This document shows, piece by piece, positions 21,396 through 33,305 of a DNA stretch of 64,000 nucleotides (position 1 is its first letter; each line of letters starts with the position of its first letter). Both the position numbers and the translations under genes were made by a program. A model generated the notes under the pieces. That model did not search any database, was not told the DNA's origin, and saw nothing but the letters and a program-made list of their open reading frames with translations. The stretch comes from Megaustenia siamemsis (taxonomy: Eukaryota; Mollusca; Gastropoda; Stylommatophora; Ariophantidae): contig JAVIAB010000051.1 of assembly GCA_032433765.1 (NCBI GenBank), positions 81,484,847 to 81,548,846 of the forward strand, in the 5' to 3' direction.

Positions 21396-22612
21396 GGACA
21401 CCCTTGGGTAAGGTGGAGCTCCCTTTTAACCTCCCTATCAGGGTTATGTGAAGCCATTGGAGCAGGTGGTGGATGGTGCTGTGGGAGCAGCCGACAAGTA
21501 GTGCCGGTTATGGTCCCCAATCCGTGATGGCAGACAGAGGATCTCATGTATAGAGACAATGGCTGCGATCTCCGACTAGTACAGTCACTGCCAAGAATGC
21601 AAGGAATCGCAAACTACCTTCTTATACTGCCTAGAATAACTGTGTCAAAACACAACTTAATGTCTACAGCTAACGACGTGAATGAGCCGCGATAGCTCAG
21701 TGGTTACTGAACTGGACTACAAAGGACAAGAGGTAGGGTTCGATCCCAACCGACGGCTTCCGGTTCACCCAGCCTTTAACGGGTACCGGATTTTTTTTTT
21801 CCGGGAGCGTAATGCCGACCACATTACCCCAAAAATCATGTGCCGAAGGTCTGTAAAAATTTATGATCACTAATACAATATTCCCAATACGCCACTTGGC
21901 GTGACGGGGGTACTTAACTTTTTTTTTTTTTTTTTTTTTTTTTAAACGACGTTAATGAGGACTCTACAGCCACCTCGTCCGGTAGGGAGTGTCATGTGCT
22001 ACAGGTGATACCCGATCGTCATCAAGCTACTGTATGCAAGATCAAAAATAAAGAGACACTAGCAATATGAACTTGGAACATTAGATCAGCATTCCAGGTT
22101 GGCAAACTAGAAAACATCAGTCAAGAAATGAAGAGAATGAAATTGAACATCTTGGGACTATGTTAAATGAGATGGAAAGGAGCAGGATTATTACAACGCG
22201 ACAGTGGATATGTACTTTACTCTGAGGGAACCACACACGAAAGAGAAGTAGGCATCATGTTAGATAGAGAAAGAAGCAAAACAGTAAAATAATTTTGGCC
22301 AGTATCAGATAGAATTCTGCTAGTAAAATTGAGAGATAGACCAATGGATATCAATATAATTCAAGCTTATGCACCAACAAATAATAGCGAAGAAGAAGAC
22401 ATTGACACTTTTTACAACGAGCTAGAGATGACCATGGAACAGTGTAAATCCGAAGAAATAATGATTATATTAGGGGATTTCAATGCCAAGGCAGGAACAG
22501 CTAAAGTGCAAAATGTGACTGGGGGGCATGGCCTTGGAGAGACGAATGCCAGAGGGGATATATTGATAGATTGGGCAAAGACGCATGAAATGATTATAGG
22601 TTACACCTGGTT
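21396..22612 (+). pseudogene. LINE family A: 5' region and N-terminal endonuclease part
   Basis: After a probable 5' untranslated region (interrupted by a SINE at 21,687-21,944), the plus strand encodes the start of an apurinic-like (EEP) endonuclease. The stretch before 22,329 has the expected sequence in shifted frames; then 22,329-22,600 reads NIIQAYAPT and IILGDFNAKAG, the classic LINE endonuclease boxes (IxxxYAP and GDFN), and ends IDWAKTHEMII. The domain is cut at 22,612 by a LINE B insertion and resumes at 23,808. The frameshifts and stops mean it is dead. Confidence 0.8.
21687..21944 (+). mobile_element. tRNA-derived SINE (family S1), copy 1
   Basis: Head with GATAGCTCAGTGGTTA (A box) and GGTTCGATCCCAACC (B box), then a body with GGGTACCGGATTTTTT, ACCACATTACCCCAAAAATC and a 3' end GACGGGGGTACTTAACTTTT ending in poly-T. 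Flanked by a 15-bp target-site duplication with one mismatch: 21,672-21,686 (AACGACGTGAATGAG) and 21,945-21,959 (AACGACGTTAATGAG). The RNA polymerase III boxes are visible; mobility would depend on a partner LINE. Confidence 0.9.
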
Positions 22613-23807
22613 AGGCATGTTATGCCATCTTAGGCATATCGAAACAAGATGGAAGGAAAGTGGATACATACAAGACGATAAATATAGATTTATATATTCA
22701 GGTAACACAAAAGACAATATATGCCTGCTTTATAGACTACACCAAAGTTTTCGATAGAATACACCATAACCAACTCATAAACTGCCTAAAGGATATAAAT
22801 CTAGACGACACAGACATACGACTAGTATGTAATTTGTACTGGGAGCAAACGGCAATAATAAGATATAACAAGGAGAACTCTACACCCATGGACATAAAAA
22901 GAGGAGTAAGGCAAGGATGCATCCTATCACCAAGCTTGTTCAATCTATACACTGAGCAAATCTTTAAAAACATCTCAGAGATGCCAGGCCTAAAATTTAA
23001 TGGAAAGATATTCAATAACCTGAGATATGCTGATGATACTGTTCTACTAGCCTAAAGACCTACAACAATTGCTTAATGTGATAAACATAACTAGCAAAAA
23101 ATATGGACTAGAAATGAATATCAAAAAATACTAAAACTATGATCATAAACAAAGAAAATTCTCAAGACCTACAATTAAATATCACAGTTGAGGGAATACA
23201 TCTGGAGACAGTCCAGAGCTACAACTACCTGGGACATGCTATAACCAATGATGGAAAATGCAAAATTGAAATAAACAAAAGAATAGGTATGACAAAAAGT
23301 AATTTTAATGCCATGAAAAATATACTAACAACAAAACAAATATCAACAGGGCTGAAACTAAGAATGGTAAAATGTTACATCTTCTCAACATTCCTGTATG
23401 GAGAAGAAACATGGACATTAGACAAGAAAACAGAACAAAAAATTGAAGCCTTTGAAATGTGGATTTATAGAAGAATAGGTAGAATTGGATGGAAACAAAA
23501 GATAACAAACGATGAAGTTTTAAAACAACTGAAAATAAAAAGAGAACTACTAAATACAATTAAGACAAGACAAATGAAATTTTTGGGGCATGTTAAAAGA
23601 CACAACAGCCTACTAAAAGTAATATTGGAAGGAAAAATACAAGGTAAAAGAGGCAGAGGCAGACCAAGACTAACATGGACGAGTAATATCAAAAGATGGA
23701 CAAGTCAATCTATGACAGCCTGCACCATCAATGCAAGAAACAGAGTAGAATGGTGATCCATGGTAGCCAACCTTCGTTGCGGAGAAAGCACTCGATGATG
23801 ATGATGA
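22613..23807 (+). mobile_element. LINE family B, 5'-truncated copy inserted in LINE A endonuclease
   Basis: Flanked by the duplication ACACCTGGTT (22,603-22,612 and 23,808-23,817). Contains RT and C-terminal parts. In the 22,660-23,055 frame, FIDYTK is at residues 24-29, GVRQGC at 82-87 and YADD at 123-126, so the catalytic boxes are intact; the frame then shifts. The 23,139-23,756 frame (205 codons) carries the YLGHAITNDGK box, YGEETWTLDKKTEQ and a basic tail ending KGKRGRGRPRLTW-like. The 3' end is a GAT repeat (23,795-23,807). The endonuclease is lost by 5' truncation and the reading frame is broken, so it is not autonomous. Confidence 0.85.
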
Positions 23808-25072
23808 ACACCTGGTTCAAACAACACCCTAGGAGACTATGGACATGGCAAAGCCCAGACAAAAAAGTACACAATCAAATTGATTTTTAATGGTACAGAG
23901 AAGATTCAGTAATAGGCTAACATCTGTTGAAACAAGACCAGGAGCAGATTGCATTAGTGACCATGTACCAGTAGTTGGAAAGATAAGAATACAACTGCGG
24001 AGGACACAGAAATCCCCAAAGAAATATAAAATTAGAACTAGATATGCTTAGAGTAGATAGACAGATAAGTGATAAGTACAGTACGATAGTACAAAGTAGA
24101 TATAATGCCATTGAAAAAAATACAGGACATTGAGGAACATTGGGAATTGCTGAAACAATCGCTTCAACAAACATCAAAAGAAGAAATACCAGTGACTAAA
24201 AGAATCAACAAAAAGAAATTGACGATAGAAGAAATATTAGAACTAATGGACGAAAGACAAAAACATAAGAAAAAAGAACGTATATACAAAATATTGCACA
24301 AAGAGATCCAAAACAAATGCAGAGAAGCAAAGGAAAAACGGTTAAAGCAGAAATGTGAAGAAATGAAAAAAAAAAAACAACAAAAGAACGACTCAAAATG
24401 TACGCACAATCCGTTAAATGAATTAACAGGAAGAAAAGAAGTCAAAGTTTCAGGATGTGTGAAATCAAAGGAAGGAAATATAATATGGGACAGGAGAAGA
24501 CAATGGAAAGATGGACAGAATATATCAGTCAACTCTATGATGAAGAAAGGCCAGAGCTAAACAATAATACAGAGTGAAGTGGAGCAGGCAATTCAACACA
24601 TGAAAACAGGCAAAGCTCCAGGTCCCGACAGCATCACAATCGAGGAGATAAATGCATTAGTAGCGCATTGAAGTTAGGAGTGCAAATGAAAAGACAATTA
24701 GAGGCCACAGAGATGGGATTTCTTAGAAGAATGTTGAAAGTTTCCTGGACAGCTAAAAAGACCAATGAAGAAATTCTCAAAGAGGCCAACACAAACAGGG
24801 AGCTCCTAAAAAGTATCAGAAAGAAACAATCAACATTTTTCGTGCACATCATGAGAAGAGGAAAGTTGGAATACTTGGTTACAACTGGCAAAATAAAAGG
24901 AAAGAGAGATCGTGAACGACAAAGACTAAAAATACTGGATATCTTGGTGTCATGGTATGGAAAACAGTCAACAACAGAACTGATACGATGCACTGTAGAT
25001 AGAAGATTGTGGAAGGACATGATCGCCTACACCAACCGGTATGACACATGATGATAATGATGATGATCCGAT
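23808..25072 (+). pseudogene. LINE family A, remainder with internal RT deletion
   Basis: Starts with the rest of the endonuclease: TWFKQHPRRLWTWQSPD, then NQIDF, then (frameshifted) the SDHVPV box. A charged linker follows (24,105-24,560, coiled-coil-like, rich in K/E), then HMKTGKAPGPDSIT near 24,600, the usual entry of the RT domain. The RT core is missing; 24,668-25,051 continues directly with the C-terminus (MKRQLEATEMGFLRRMLKV, ELLKSIRKKQSTFF, VDRRLWKDMIAY). The 3' tail is GATGATAATGATGATGAT. It joins with 21,396-22,612 as one original insertion. Confidence 0.85.
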
Positions 25073-25900
25073 CATAAAATCCATTTTACTCTAATACATC
25101 AATATTTACTTAGAATGCAATACATATACACGGGATTGGTTTGGGGATGGGGGGGGGGGGGGGTGTACGGGTTTCAGTAATGGACTATAGAAAGGGATCC
25201 GAGGATTTCTAACGGTTCACTAGTTAGGGACGCAATAATTGCCTTTCCCCGGTCTGTGGTAAACCACATTAGCCAAAGATTATATCTGGCGGGGATGGGA
25301 AAATAATAATTTATTACTGTTATTATTATTCTCTGTTCTGTTTCATATCATCGGTACATTTCACAGTGAGAGAGAGAGAGGAGCGGGGAGTGATGATTCT
25401 CCCAATGAACGTTGTGTAGTTTTGACCATGAAGCCGGTCAAAATGAAACAGAGATACATACAGACAGTTAGAGAACATCGAAGCGTGTAAGAATTGACAT
25501 CTTTGCACGAATGCTGCCACGCTTACACAATGCAACGAATCTGTGAGATTCTTTCTAGCGTTTTTATTTCCGTTTCAACGGTAGTGCCTCAAAAATAAAA
25601 CAATAACAAAAAACAAAGAAACAAAAACTCGAGATTCAGCTCAATAGAACGAGTTGACGTAATCACAGGCTACTTTATGTCATGTCTTTCGCTGAATTAA
25701 TTGTATATTTTTTACAAACAAACTGCTCTTTAAACATATTTTTGTTTCAGTTATTATGCTTGTAGTTTTTTTTTTTTAACGGACAAACTCGCTAATGCAG
25801 TTCAGTTTTTGCTCCTGCACTTAGTGGTGATTCATTTCTTAGCGTATATGTGTATGTGGGATACAAACTGTTTTGCTATATATATTTTTGCTGTTGCTAG
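25073..25900. other. Unassigned DNA with poly-G run
   Basis: No gene seen. A poly-G tract lies at 25,149-25,163 and a short GA run at 25,368-25,380. A 69-codon minus frame has no motif. Confidence 0.4.
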
Positions 25901-25919
25901 TGAGCATTATTTAGTCAAG

Positions 25920-26000
25920 AGTCTCAGTCTCTCTTTGTCTCTCAGTATCTCTCTCTTTCTCTCTCTCTATCTCTCACACACACAAACATGCCCACGAACG
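25920..26000. repeat. CT/CA microsatellite
   Basis: Interrupted CT run ending in CACACACAAACA. The 87-codon frame across it is an artefact. Confidence 0.75.
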
Positions 26001-26935
26001 CATCTTATTAATCTTGTATTGTGTTCTTTCCTTGCTGCTTTTGTTTATCTTGGTTTTATTATGTTTGTATAATTATTTCAAGAGGTTACCCTGAACGTGT
26101 TAGTCATTGCACAGCATTTACACAATGTTATGTTTCAGTTTTTTTTTTTTTTCTATCGATGGAAAGTAAGCGGAATTTATTTACACAAATGTTGGCAAGA
26201 GCTGCTGATGTCGATGAATTAACATGAGAAGCTGTTTGCCAAACCTCATACCTCATGGTTGACTATGCCAATAAATGATTTATGTTTCGGCTGCTACATG
26301 AAAAACTTCAATTTATGCTGTGAAGTGTCTTATCTTGTCTCGGTGGTGCATATGAACACACAAATCCCCTTCAAATTAAGTAAATATTACTTTACCTTGT
26401 CATGTTAAACTAGACAGTCTAACATTTTTGCGTTAAGAATATTTCTTTCCCTTTTTAATATTATATATATATGTTTTGTAGAAAATAAACTTCTACAAAT
26501 TTTGTTTTATAATAATTATGCAGAATCATAAGGGATGGAGTACTTAAGAGAACGGTGTCTGTCTGCCAACGAGTAATGTTTTCCTTAAATAACGGCCTGT
26601 ATGACACAGTTGTAAATATTAAGTGTCATCAATTACAAACGTTGTTGGAAACAGCTTCAAACTTCTTTAGAATGGACAGGCATTGCTGCAAAATCCACAT
26701 ATGACATACAATCACGTGTCAGAAACGGATCATATAAGGGACATGCGTATGGGACATGGTTATATGGATGTTGTTTAACATGTTCGACGGCAGATCAAAT
26801 GTGGAGTTAAACAAAATGTCTCCTTGCTCCTATCCTATTCGGAATCTTTTTCGCGGTCTGTCTACACAATGCTTTCGATGCCGTCTATGGAGACATTTAT
26901 ATCCGAACAAGATCTGACGCCCTTATTTAATCAAA
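26001..26935. other. Unassigned AT-rich DNA
   Basis: No domain or repeat recognised; short TA run near 26,461. Nothing supports a gene. Confidence 0.4.
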
Positions 26936-26939
26936 CATG

Positions 26940-27245
26940 TTAGAGGTCCAAAAAAAATTATACACCATCCATTAATTAACTAACAAATACACCATCCATT
27001 AATTAACTAACAAAAAAACCATACATCAATTAACTAACAAATCCACCATCCATTAATTAACTAACAAATCCACCATCCATTAATTAACTAACAAATCCAC
27101 CATCCATCAATTACCAAACAAATCCGCCATCCATTATTAATAACAAATACACCATCCATAATTAACTAACAAAAACACCATCCATCAATTAACTAACAAA
27201 TCCACCATCTATCACCTATCCATTCTCCAATCCATCAATGCATCC
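26940..27245 (+). repeat. 27-bp minisatellite
   Basis: About ten units with CACCATCCATTAATTAACTA and ACAAATC, degenerate at both ends; trailing CCATCCATC-type sequence to 27,260. Confidence 0.9.
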
Positions 27246-27330
27246 ACCCATCCATCTACTAATCCACCCATTCTTTATCTGCCCATTTAGACGCTTCGAT
27301 AGGCAGCTATTAATCAGAATAATTTGTATC

Positions 27331-27815
27331 ATCATCATCATGTGCCGTACCGGTTGGCGTTGGCGATCATGTCCCTCCACAATCTTCTATCCACAGAGTT
27401 CTGTTGTTGACTGTTTTCCATTCCATGACACAAAGCTATCCAGTATTTTCTCTCTTTGTCGTCAGCGATCTCTCTTTCCTTTTATTTTGCCAGTTGTAAC
27501 CAAGTATTCCAACTTTCCTCTTCTCACGATGTGCCCAAAAAATGTTGATTGTTTCTTTGTGATGTTTTTTAAGAGCTCACTTTTTGTGCTGGCCTCTTTG
27601 AGAACTTTCTCATTGGTCTTTTTAGCTGTCCAGGGAACTTTCAACATTCTTCTGAGAAATCCCATCTCTGTGGCCTCTAATCGTCTTTTCATTTGTTTGT
27701 CTATTGTCCATGATTCGCTTCCATAGGTCAGAATTGGTTCTATATAGCATCGATGAACTCCCTTTCTCATTTCTATTGACATAGATTTGTTGCATAAGAT
27801 ATTTTTCATTTGTAT
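27331..27815 (-). pseudogene. LINE family A 3' fragment
   Basis: Minus-strand frame 27,462-27,872 encodes SMSIEMRKGVHRCYIEPILT, TYGSESWTIDKQMKRRLEAT, GFLRRMLKVPWTAKK and YLVTTGKIKGKRDR. The rest of the C-terminus follows in another frame to a CATCATCATCATG tail on the plus strand at 27,331. Nearly the same as 24,668-25,072 and 58,519-58,941. Truncated upstream of the C-terminal domain, so it carries no RT core. Confidence 0.85.
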
Positions 27816-27879
27816 AATAAAAAGTATAAAAATAATAAATTGCGGAAAACACTTGATAAAGCATAAGAACAATAACGCA

Positions 27880-28240
27880 ACAACGTACGATGTGCAGTCA
27901 ATTCTGTTCTGCCTTCATGTTCCATACAGCGTTGAGGAACACCGAGCGTCCTTGACGGTATTTACTATTTACTATATACACAGTAACTTTTGTTTCGTTC
28001 AGTATTTCGCTTTAATTTTTTTGTTTAAAGTCGTAATTTTCTTCTTGATTTGTTCTTTTTGTTTTCATGCTAATGTTTGCTGTGTGACGTTGTTTGCTAA
28101 CAACCGTTGTTTATGTCCAAACCATTGTTTGTTTGTTTCTGGCATAACCAAAAATGTATGCTACATATACACATTTTAGGAATAATATAATCAGTCAAAC
28201 ATTGAATATTGAAGTTTACATATAATTAGACACATTTTAG
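27880..28240. other. Unassigned AT-rich DNA
   Basis: A 130-codon frame overlaps (27,787-28,179), partly antisense to the LINE fragment; it is hydrophobic, T-rich, and shows no recognised domain. Confidence 0.4.
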
Positions 28241-28242
28241 TC

Positions 28243-28492
28243 AAAAAAGTAAAGTGCCCCACGGCGGGTGGCGTATAGGGAATATAGTGTTAGTGACCAT
28301 AAATTTTACAGACCTTCAGCACATGATTTTTGGGGTAATGTGGTCGGTATTACGCTCGTGCCGCTTTACTTTCCAGAAAAAAATCCGGTACCCATTTAAA
28401 TCTGGGTGAACCCGGAAGCCGTCGGTTGGGATCGAACCCCACCTCGAGTCCTTTTTAGTCCAGTTCACTAACCACTGAGCTATCGCGGCTTC
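28243..28492 (-). mobile_element. tRNA-derived SINE S1, copy 2
   Basis: Full-length inverted copy: poly-A side AAAAAAGTAAAGTGCCCC at the left, the reverse of GGGTTCGATCCCAACC near 28,430, and AGCTATCGCGGC at the right end. The duplication of the target is not clear. Confidence 0.9.
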
Positions 28493-28896
28493 CTTGGCAT
28501 ATTTTACAAGACACTAATTGACCTTTGGACCAGTCTTGCTTTCCCTTAGGCAGGTTTTATTACCAAGTCAATCCAGTAGTTAAAACTCCACGGCGCCCTC
28601 TAGTGTGTAGATAATACTATGTTTTTATTTTTTTTTTTTTACCATCGACTTTTTACAAATTTAAATGGGGGATGAGGTGGAATTTTTGCGGTCAACATTA
28701 AATTAAAACTCATTCTAACCCATTAAAAAATATATTGTACCCATTCACGGCTGAGTGAATCTAAAAGTTACTTTATGTGGATACAACCTGACATTTTGTT
28801 TACAGAAGGAATCTAATATACCTGATCGCTAGTTGGCTTGATCTATTAACCAACTAATGACAGTAGGTATACAAGTACATTACAGACGAATATACA
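28493..28896. other. Unassigned DNA
   Basis: About 400 bp with a poly-T run near 28,625 and nothing else recognised. Confidence 0.4.
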
Positions 28897-29085
28897 CATC
28901 ATCATCATCAAGTACCGGGCCAGTTGGCGAAGGTGATCATGTCTCTCCATAACTTTCGATCTCGACAGTTAGTTATCATTTCTGTTGTTGACTTTCTAAA
29001 AAGCCATTCTCTTAAACTGTCTAGTATCTTTTCTCTTTGCTTCTTTCTATCTCTTTGTCCCACAATTTTCATGATTGTACAAAGA
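28897..29085 (-). pseudogene. LINE family A-like 3' end fragment
   Basis: Tail CATCATCATCATCAAGTACC followed by GGTGATCATGTCTCTCCATA and TTTCGATCTCGACAG, matching the last 180 bp of the copies at 11,198, 40,520 and 55,024. Only the extreme 3' end is retained. Confidence 0.75.
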
Positions 29086-29137
29086 AATTACGACGGTGGT
29101 TTTCTTATACACATACATACACACGAATATACATATA

Positions 29138-29180
29138 TATATATAAATAAAATAAAAAAAAAAAAAAAAAAAAAAAAGAA
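29138..29180. repeat. Poly-A / AAATA tract
   Basis: AATAAAATAAA followed by about 25 A. It could be a retroposon tail but no body is visible next to it. Confidence 0.6.
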
Positions 29181-29740
29181 GTTAATAACAATAGGAAGAC
29201 ATAAAAAAGGAAGGAAAAAAAACTGTTGTCAGTTCAGTGTACTGTTAGTTGTCGAACATCCTCATTACTCATCAAACAGAAGCGCTTAGATCTCCTTAGC
29301 AAATTACGCAGCTGGAAACAATAAACAGGTTCACAAGTCCTCTCCTATTCTCCTCGCAACTTTCCTGAGATATAGCAACATACCTTCTAGCAAAAAAAAC
29401 CGGAAGTCGCACTAGAGCTGCAGATTCTCGAACAGCATCGAAATCCTAATCTCACTCTTACTTTCGAGAGTACGGTTAGGGAAATATGATGCTCCATCAT
29501 TATGACCTTGCACGCACAACATTTGTCAACCATGGATGAGTGCACAGCACTTGATTCACTTTAAAGACATCAGCCAGATGCACGAACACTTTAGTGTCGA
29601 CGCAGTATCCTTAAAATGAAACGTAAGGTTGACTTGGCTCAGCGATCTACATGAAGGAGATAACAGTAATCGGCGTCGAACAAATTCAATGGCGGTTATT
29701 GAACAGCTAACTCTCAATTGCCTGTTGTGGTTGTTTAACC
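29181..29740. other. Unassigned DNA
   Basis: No recognised gene. A few short segments (GTTGACTTGGCTCAGCGATCTACAT near 29,620) loosely resemble 30,813-30,840, suggesting an older duplicated element. Confidence 0.3.
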
Positions 29741-30600
29741 TCTGACAGTCTTGTGGATGGTGGAGATTCTCGTTGTTAAGGAGGGAGGGACCCTAAGACA
29801 GTCGGTGGTGTATTATCCATCTTCTGGCATCCCCTTCAGCTCAACTTTGTTTACGAGAGTAAGGACCTAGTCCCTCCTTCGGAACGCTTCAAAGAGGAGA
29901 CGAGAGAGGGGGGGGGGGGGTAGTGCGTTTTGGGCAAAGCATTATCTCCATATTATTGGTCCAGGCATAGCAAGCAAGATGAGATGTCCGTTCCATCCTT
30001 GTTAGAACACAGCAGAAGGAAGACACAATTTATCATACTCGGCACATAGAACGTTAGAACCATATGTCATGGATTAAATAACACCAACCTCACGAATGTA
30101 GAATGTTGATATTGCAATCCTTCAGGAAACAAGGCTTGCAGATTGTGGTTCAGTCAGGGGGAAAAAAACCTTTTTCTGGCAGAGGCTAAAGCCTGAGCAG
30201 CCTCGCTTACATGGAGTGGGTTTTTCTGTGCATAATAAGCTCATACTAAATAGTGTATGGCGAACTTAAGGAAGGAAAGAGACCAAAAGGTAGACCAGTG
30301 TTGGAATATAAGGATGTTTGCAGGGTTTCCTTGAAGGAATTTTCTATAAGTGAAAGGAACTGGGAAAATGTGGCTGCGGATCGTAGTACATGGAGAACAA
30401 ACATAAAAAGAATGGCACAGAAACTTTCGAGACAGTGCTGATGTCAAATTCAGAAGACAAAATGCACAAGTGAAAGGAGACAAGGCCAAGCTCTGCGGTA
30501 CACCTTGCTCGTTCTGTGGATGGGTCTGTCTGTTCAGGATTGGCAAATTCAGCCACAAGAAAAGATGTTCAGTAAAGCGACACCCAGTATGAAACACTAA
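29741..30600 (+). pseudogene. LINE family C, internally deleted (endonuclease start joined to C-terminus)
   Basis: Likely 5' untranslated region to about 30,030. Frames at 30,040-30,240 then match an endonuclease N-terminus (NVRT-like box, DIAILQETRLADCGS, HGVGFSVHNK). From 30,250 the frame gives YGELKEGKRPKGRPVLEYKD, then WENVAADRSTWR, the C-terminal block common in one LINE lineage, followed out of frame by a C-x2-C-x12-H-x4-C zinc-binding motif (CSFC ... HKKRC) around 30,500. The RT domain is absent, so this is a deletion derivative. Confidence 0.75.
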
Positions 30601-31205
30601 TGCTTTACCAAACTACTGACTTATCATGATTGCTTGCTACCAACGGTCTGTCAAGACACCAAAGACTATACAACTCTCAAAGTCATGAAGTAATACGCAC
30701 AAAGAATTCAGGACGGAGGGAGATCGTGTTCACACGGCTTGATTCACCAAAACGACCGCTGCCTGAGGTAAAAATTACGTTGCATTGGAGCGAATCCATA
30801 AAGTGAAAACTCCGGTTGACTTTAACACAACGATCTACATCAGAGAGTTGAAATTAATCTGTCTGCTAACGCAAATCCTGCAGCGGTCGATGGAACAAAA
30901 ACTCTATTCCACCATTTTGGAACCGGAAACTCCTCAGTGTACTGTTAGTAGTACTGTAAGTTGCTTGCACTCTTAGCAGTACTGTGAACTAAGTGCAGGT
31001 CGATCAGTTTGTAACATCAACGGCCTCTACGCTCTCAATTTATTTCAGCAGAAACAGCTCCATATAAACAAAACGATCACTCTTGTGACTAGAGTTGTGA
31101 CAGCACCTCCTGTCGGGGACAACAGAGCCATTAATGTCGATAATAGATTACCAATTTTGTTCGTGAAACTGTGAAACACGTAGTATTCAAGAGAGGGTTT
31201 CTTTC
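30601..31205. other. Unassigned DNA
   Basis: No domain recognised. The 63-codon frame at 30,785-30,976 has no motif. Confidence 0.4.
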
Positions 31206-31244
31206 TTTACTCATTGTTACTTATACATACGACGAGAGATGCAT

Positions 31245-31665
31245 ATTTATGTGTACGGAGAAGGATAAGGATAAAAGAAAAGTGAGTGAGAGAAATCACA
31301 GAGAGAGAAGAAGAGAAAGAGAAGGAGGAAGAGACCGAGAGGGGGGATAGAAAAGGGGAGAGAGTGACGGAGAGCATAGAGGAGGAGAACAGAGAGAGAA
31401 GGAAGAATGAATACGAGAAGTAAGGACATGTGAGAAAAAAGAAAAGCAAGGGAGAGAAATCACAGAGTTAAAGAGAGGAGGGACAGCGAGTGAGGGATGG
31501 ACAGAGGGAGATGGAGGAATGCAGATGAGAGATAACGGCAGGTGAGAAAAGAGAGACATAAAGACAGATGAGAAAGAAGGAACAGCGAGAGAGAGAGACA
31601 TAAAGACAGATGAGAAAGAAGGAACAGCGAGAGAGAGAGACATAAAGACAGATGAGAAAGAAGGA

Positions 31666-31712
<47 letters not shown>

Positions 31713-31745
31713 CATAGTGAGGGTGGGATAGACACACAGAGAGGG
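31245..31745 (+). repeat. Purine-rich (GA) tract with a 42-bp subrepeat
   Basis: About 500 bp almost only of A and G. AGAAGGAACAGCGAGAGAGA and CATAAAGACAGATGAG recur near 31,570-31,670 at a period of about 42 bp; a pure GA run ends it (31,672-31,705). All Ser/Leu minus-strand frames are artefacts. Confidence 0.85.
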
Positions 31746-31749
31746 GGAA

Positions 31750-32152
31750 GGGTGTTTTCTTAGCTTAAATAAAACTGCAGATTATCCCAGAATTAATGTA
31801 AGGTTAATTATTATATTTAGTTAGCAATAACTTAGACTATTTCTATTTATATATATTTTTCAGTTCTATTTACATTTGTTACAAGTTACATCACTTAAAT
31901 TTAGTAAACGCAATTTATTTCTATGCTTCTGTGTAGTATCTATGTTCCCACGTTAAGTAGAGTTAGGCAGCAAAAGATGACTTGTCCAACAATTAATATC
32001 AACGTAAATATGCTGTCATAGCAATTTAACTTAAAAAAAAAATAATCAAGCCTTGTATGTAGATAGGATCATCAATGCGACACAGTGATCGTTTACGCAA
32101 TCACAAGGGAAGATTTCAGTTACTATTTGTCCTGTTACCAATCGCTATTTCA

Positions 32153-32184
<32 letters not shown>
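31750..32184. other. AT-rich DNA with TA microsatellite
   Basis: Nothing recognised until a TA run at 32,155-32,188, directly before the next LINE fragment. Confidence 0.5.
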
Positions 32185-32189
<5 letters not shown>

Positions 32190-32193
<4 letters not shown>

Positions 32194-32668
32194 TAGTGTG
32201 CAATCAGTTTTTGACATTAGAACAAGAAAAAGAGTTCTTAAATGTTATGTAGAGCCAGTCTTAACATATGAATGTGAATCATGGACAATAGGACAACTGA
32301 CAAGAAAATCACTGGAGCCTATAGAAATTTACACAAGAATGTTGAGAATACCATGGACAGCTATGAAGAGTAATGAAAACATTCTGAAAGAGGTCAAAGC
32401 AAAAAGAGAGCTAATATCCAATATTAGGAAGAAACAATCATCATTTTTTAGCCATGTAATGAGAAGGGGACGCCTGGAATATATTATAACAACTGGGAAA
32501 AATGAGGACGGAGAGATAGAGGGAAGCAAAGAGAAAAGATACCAGACAGCTTAATAGAATTGCTTAGAAGAACATCAACAAACAGAAATGATAAATAACT
32601 GTCAAGATCGAAAGTTGTGGAGAGACTTGATCACATACGCCAGCAGGCACGGTACATGATGTTGATAT
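32190..32668 (+). pseudogene. LINE family A-like 3' fragment
   Basis: Frame 32,198-32,554 encodes RTRKRVLKCYVEPVLTYECE, then SWTIGQLTRKSLEPIEI, MLRIPWTAMKSNENILKE and FSHVMRRGRLEYIITTG. The last part, to GTACATGATG, is out of frame. Same subfamily as 11,198-11,926 (both have EPVLTY and KSLE). Confidence 0.85.
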
Positions 32669-32872
32669 ATATAATGTGTATTGTTTGTTGTTTGTATGAA
32701 GGCAACAACTGTTACAAGTAATGTTCACGTGTGGACTTACATATGTATTTAAGGTGATCCATTTGTATTTATTTACCATAAATTAATTTTTTTTCTCTTT
32801 GTTTTTCTTTTACTTATGCCATTTTGTTTTGTGTTGCATATAAGAACACTAGGGCTAACAAATACAATAATA

Positions 32873-33305
32873 ACACAAAATGTTATATCTTCTCAACATT
32901 CCTGTATGGTGCAGAAACATGGACATTAGACAAATAAACAGAACACAGAATTGAAACCTTTGAAATGTTGATTATAAAAAAATCTTGAATAGGAAAAATG
33001 TGACGGAAAGAAATAATGAGTTCTTACAACTAAAAATGAAAAGAGAACTACTGGACACAATTCAAACAAAAGAAATGAGATTTTTAAGGCATGTTAAAAG
33101 ATACAGCTTATTCAAAATAATCTTGGGATGGGAAAATACAATGTGAAAGAGGTAGAGACAAACCAAGACTAACAAGGACAAGTAACATAAAAAAATGGAC
33201 AAGTCAGCCTATGACAACCTGCACTATTAAAGCAAGAGACAGAGCAGAATGGCGCTCAATTGTAACCAATCTTGGGATGCGGAGACGGCTCTCAATGATG
33301 ATGTT
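32873..33305 (+). pseudogene. LINE family B 3' fragment
   Basis: Nucleotide-level match to 23,370-23,800: TGTTATATCTTCTCAACATT, GAAACATGGACATTAGACAA, and the end GTAACCAATCTTGGGATGCGG with a TGATGATG tail. Multiple stops and frameshifts. Confidence 0.8.

Noticed and set aside
21684..21760. A genuine tRNA gene at the SINE heads
   Set aside because: The A and B boxes are present, but the acceptor stem does not close and the same body follows in all copies with target duplications.
31245..31745. Ser/Leu-rich membrane-like frames on the minus strand
   Set aside because: Purely the translation of a GA-rich tract, open in all three frames.
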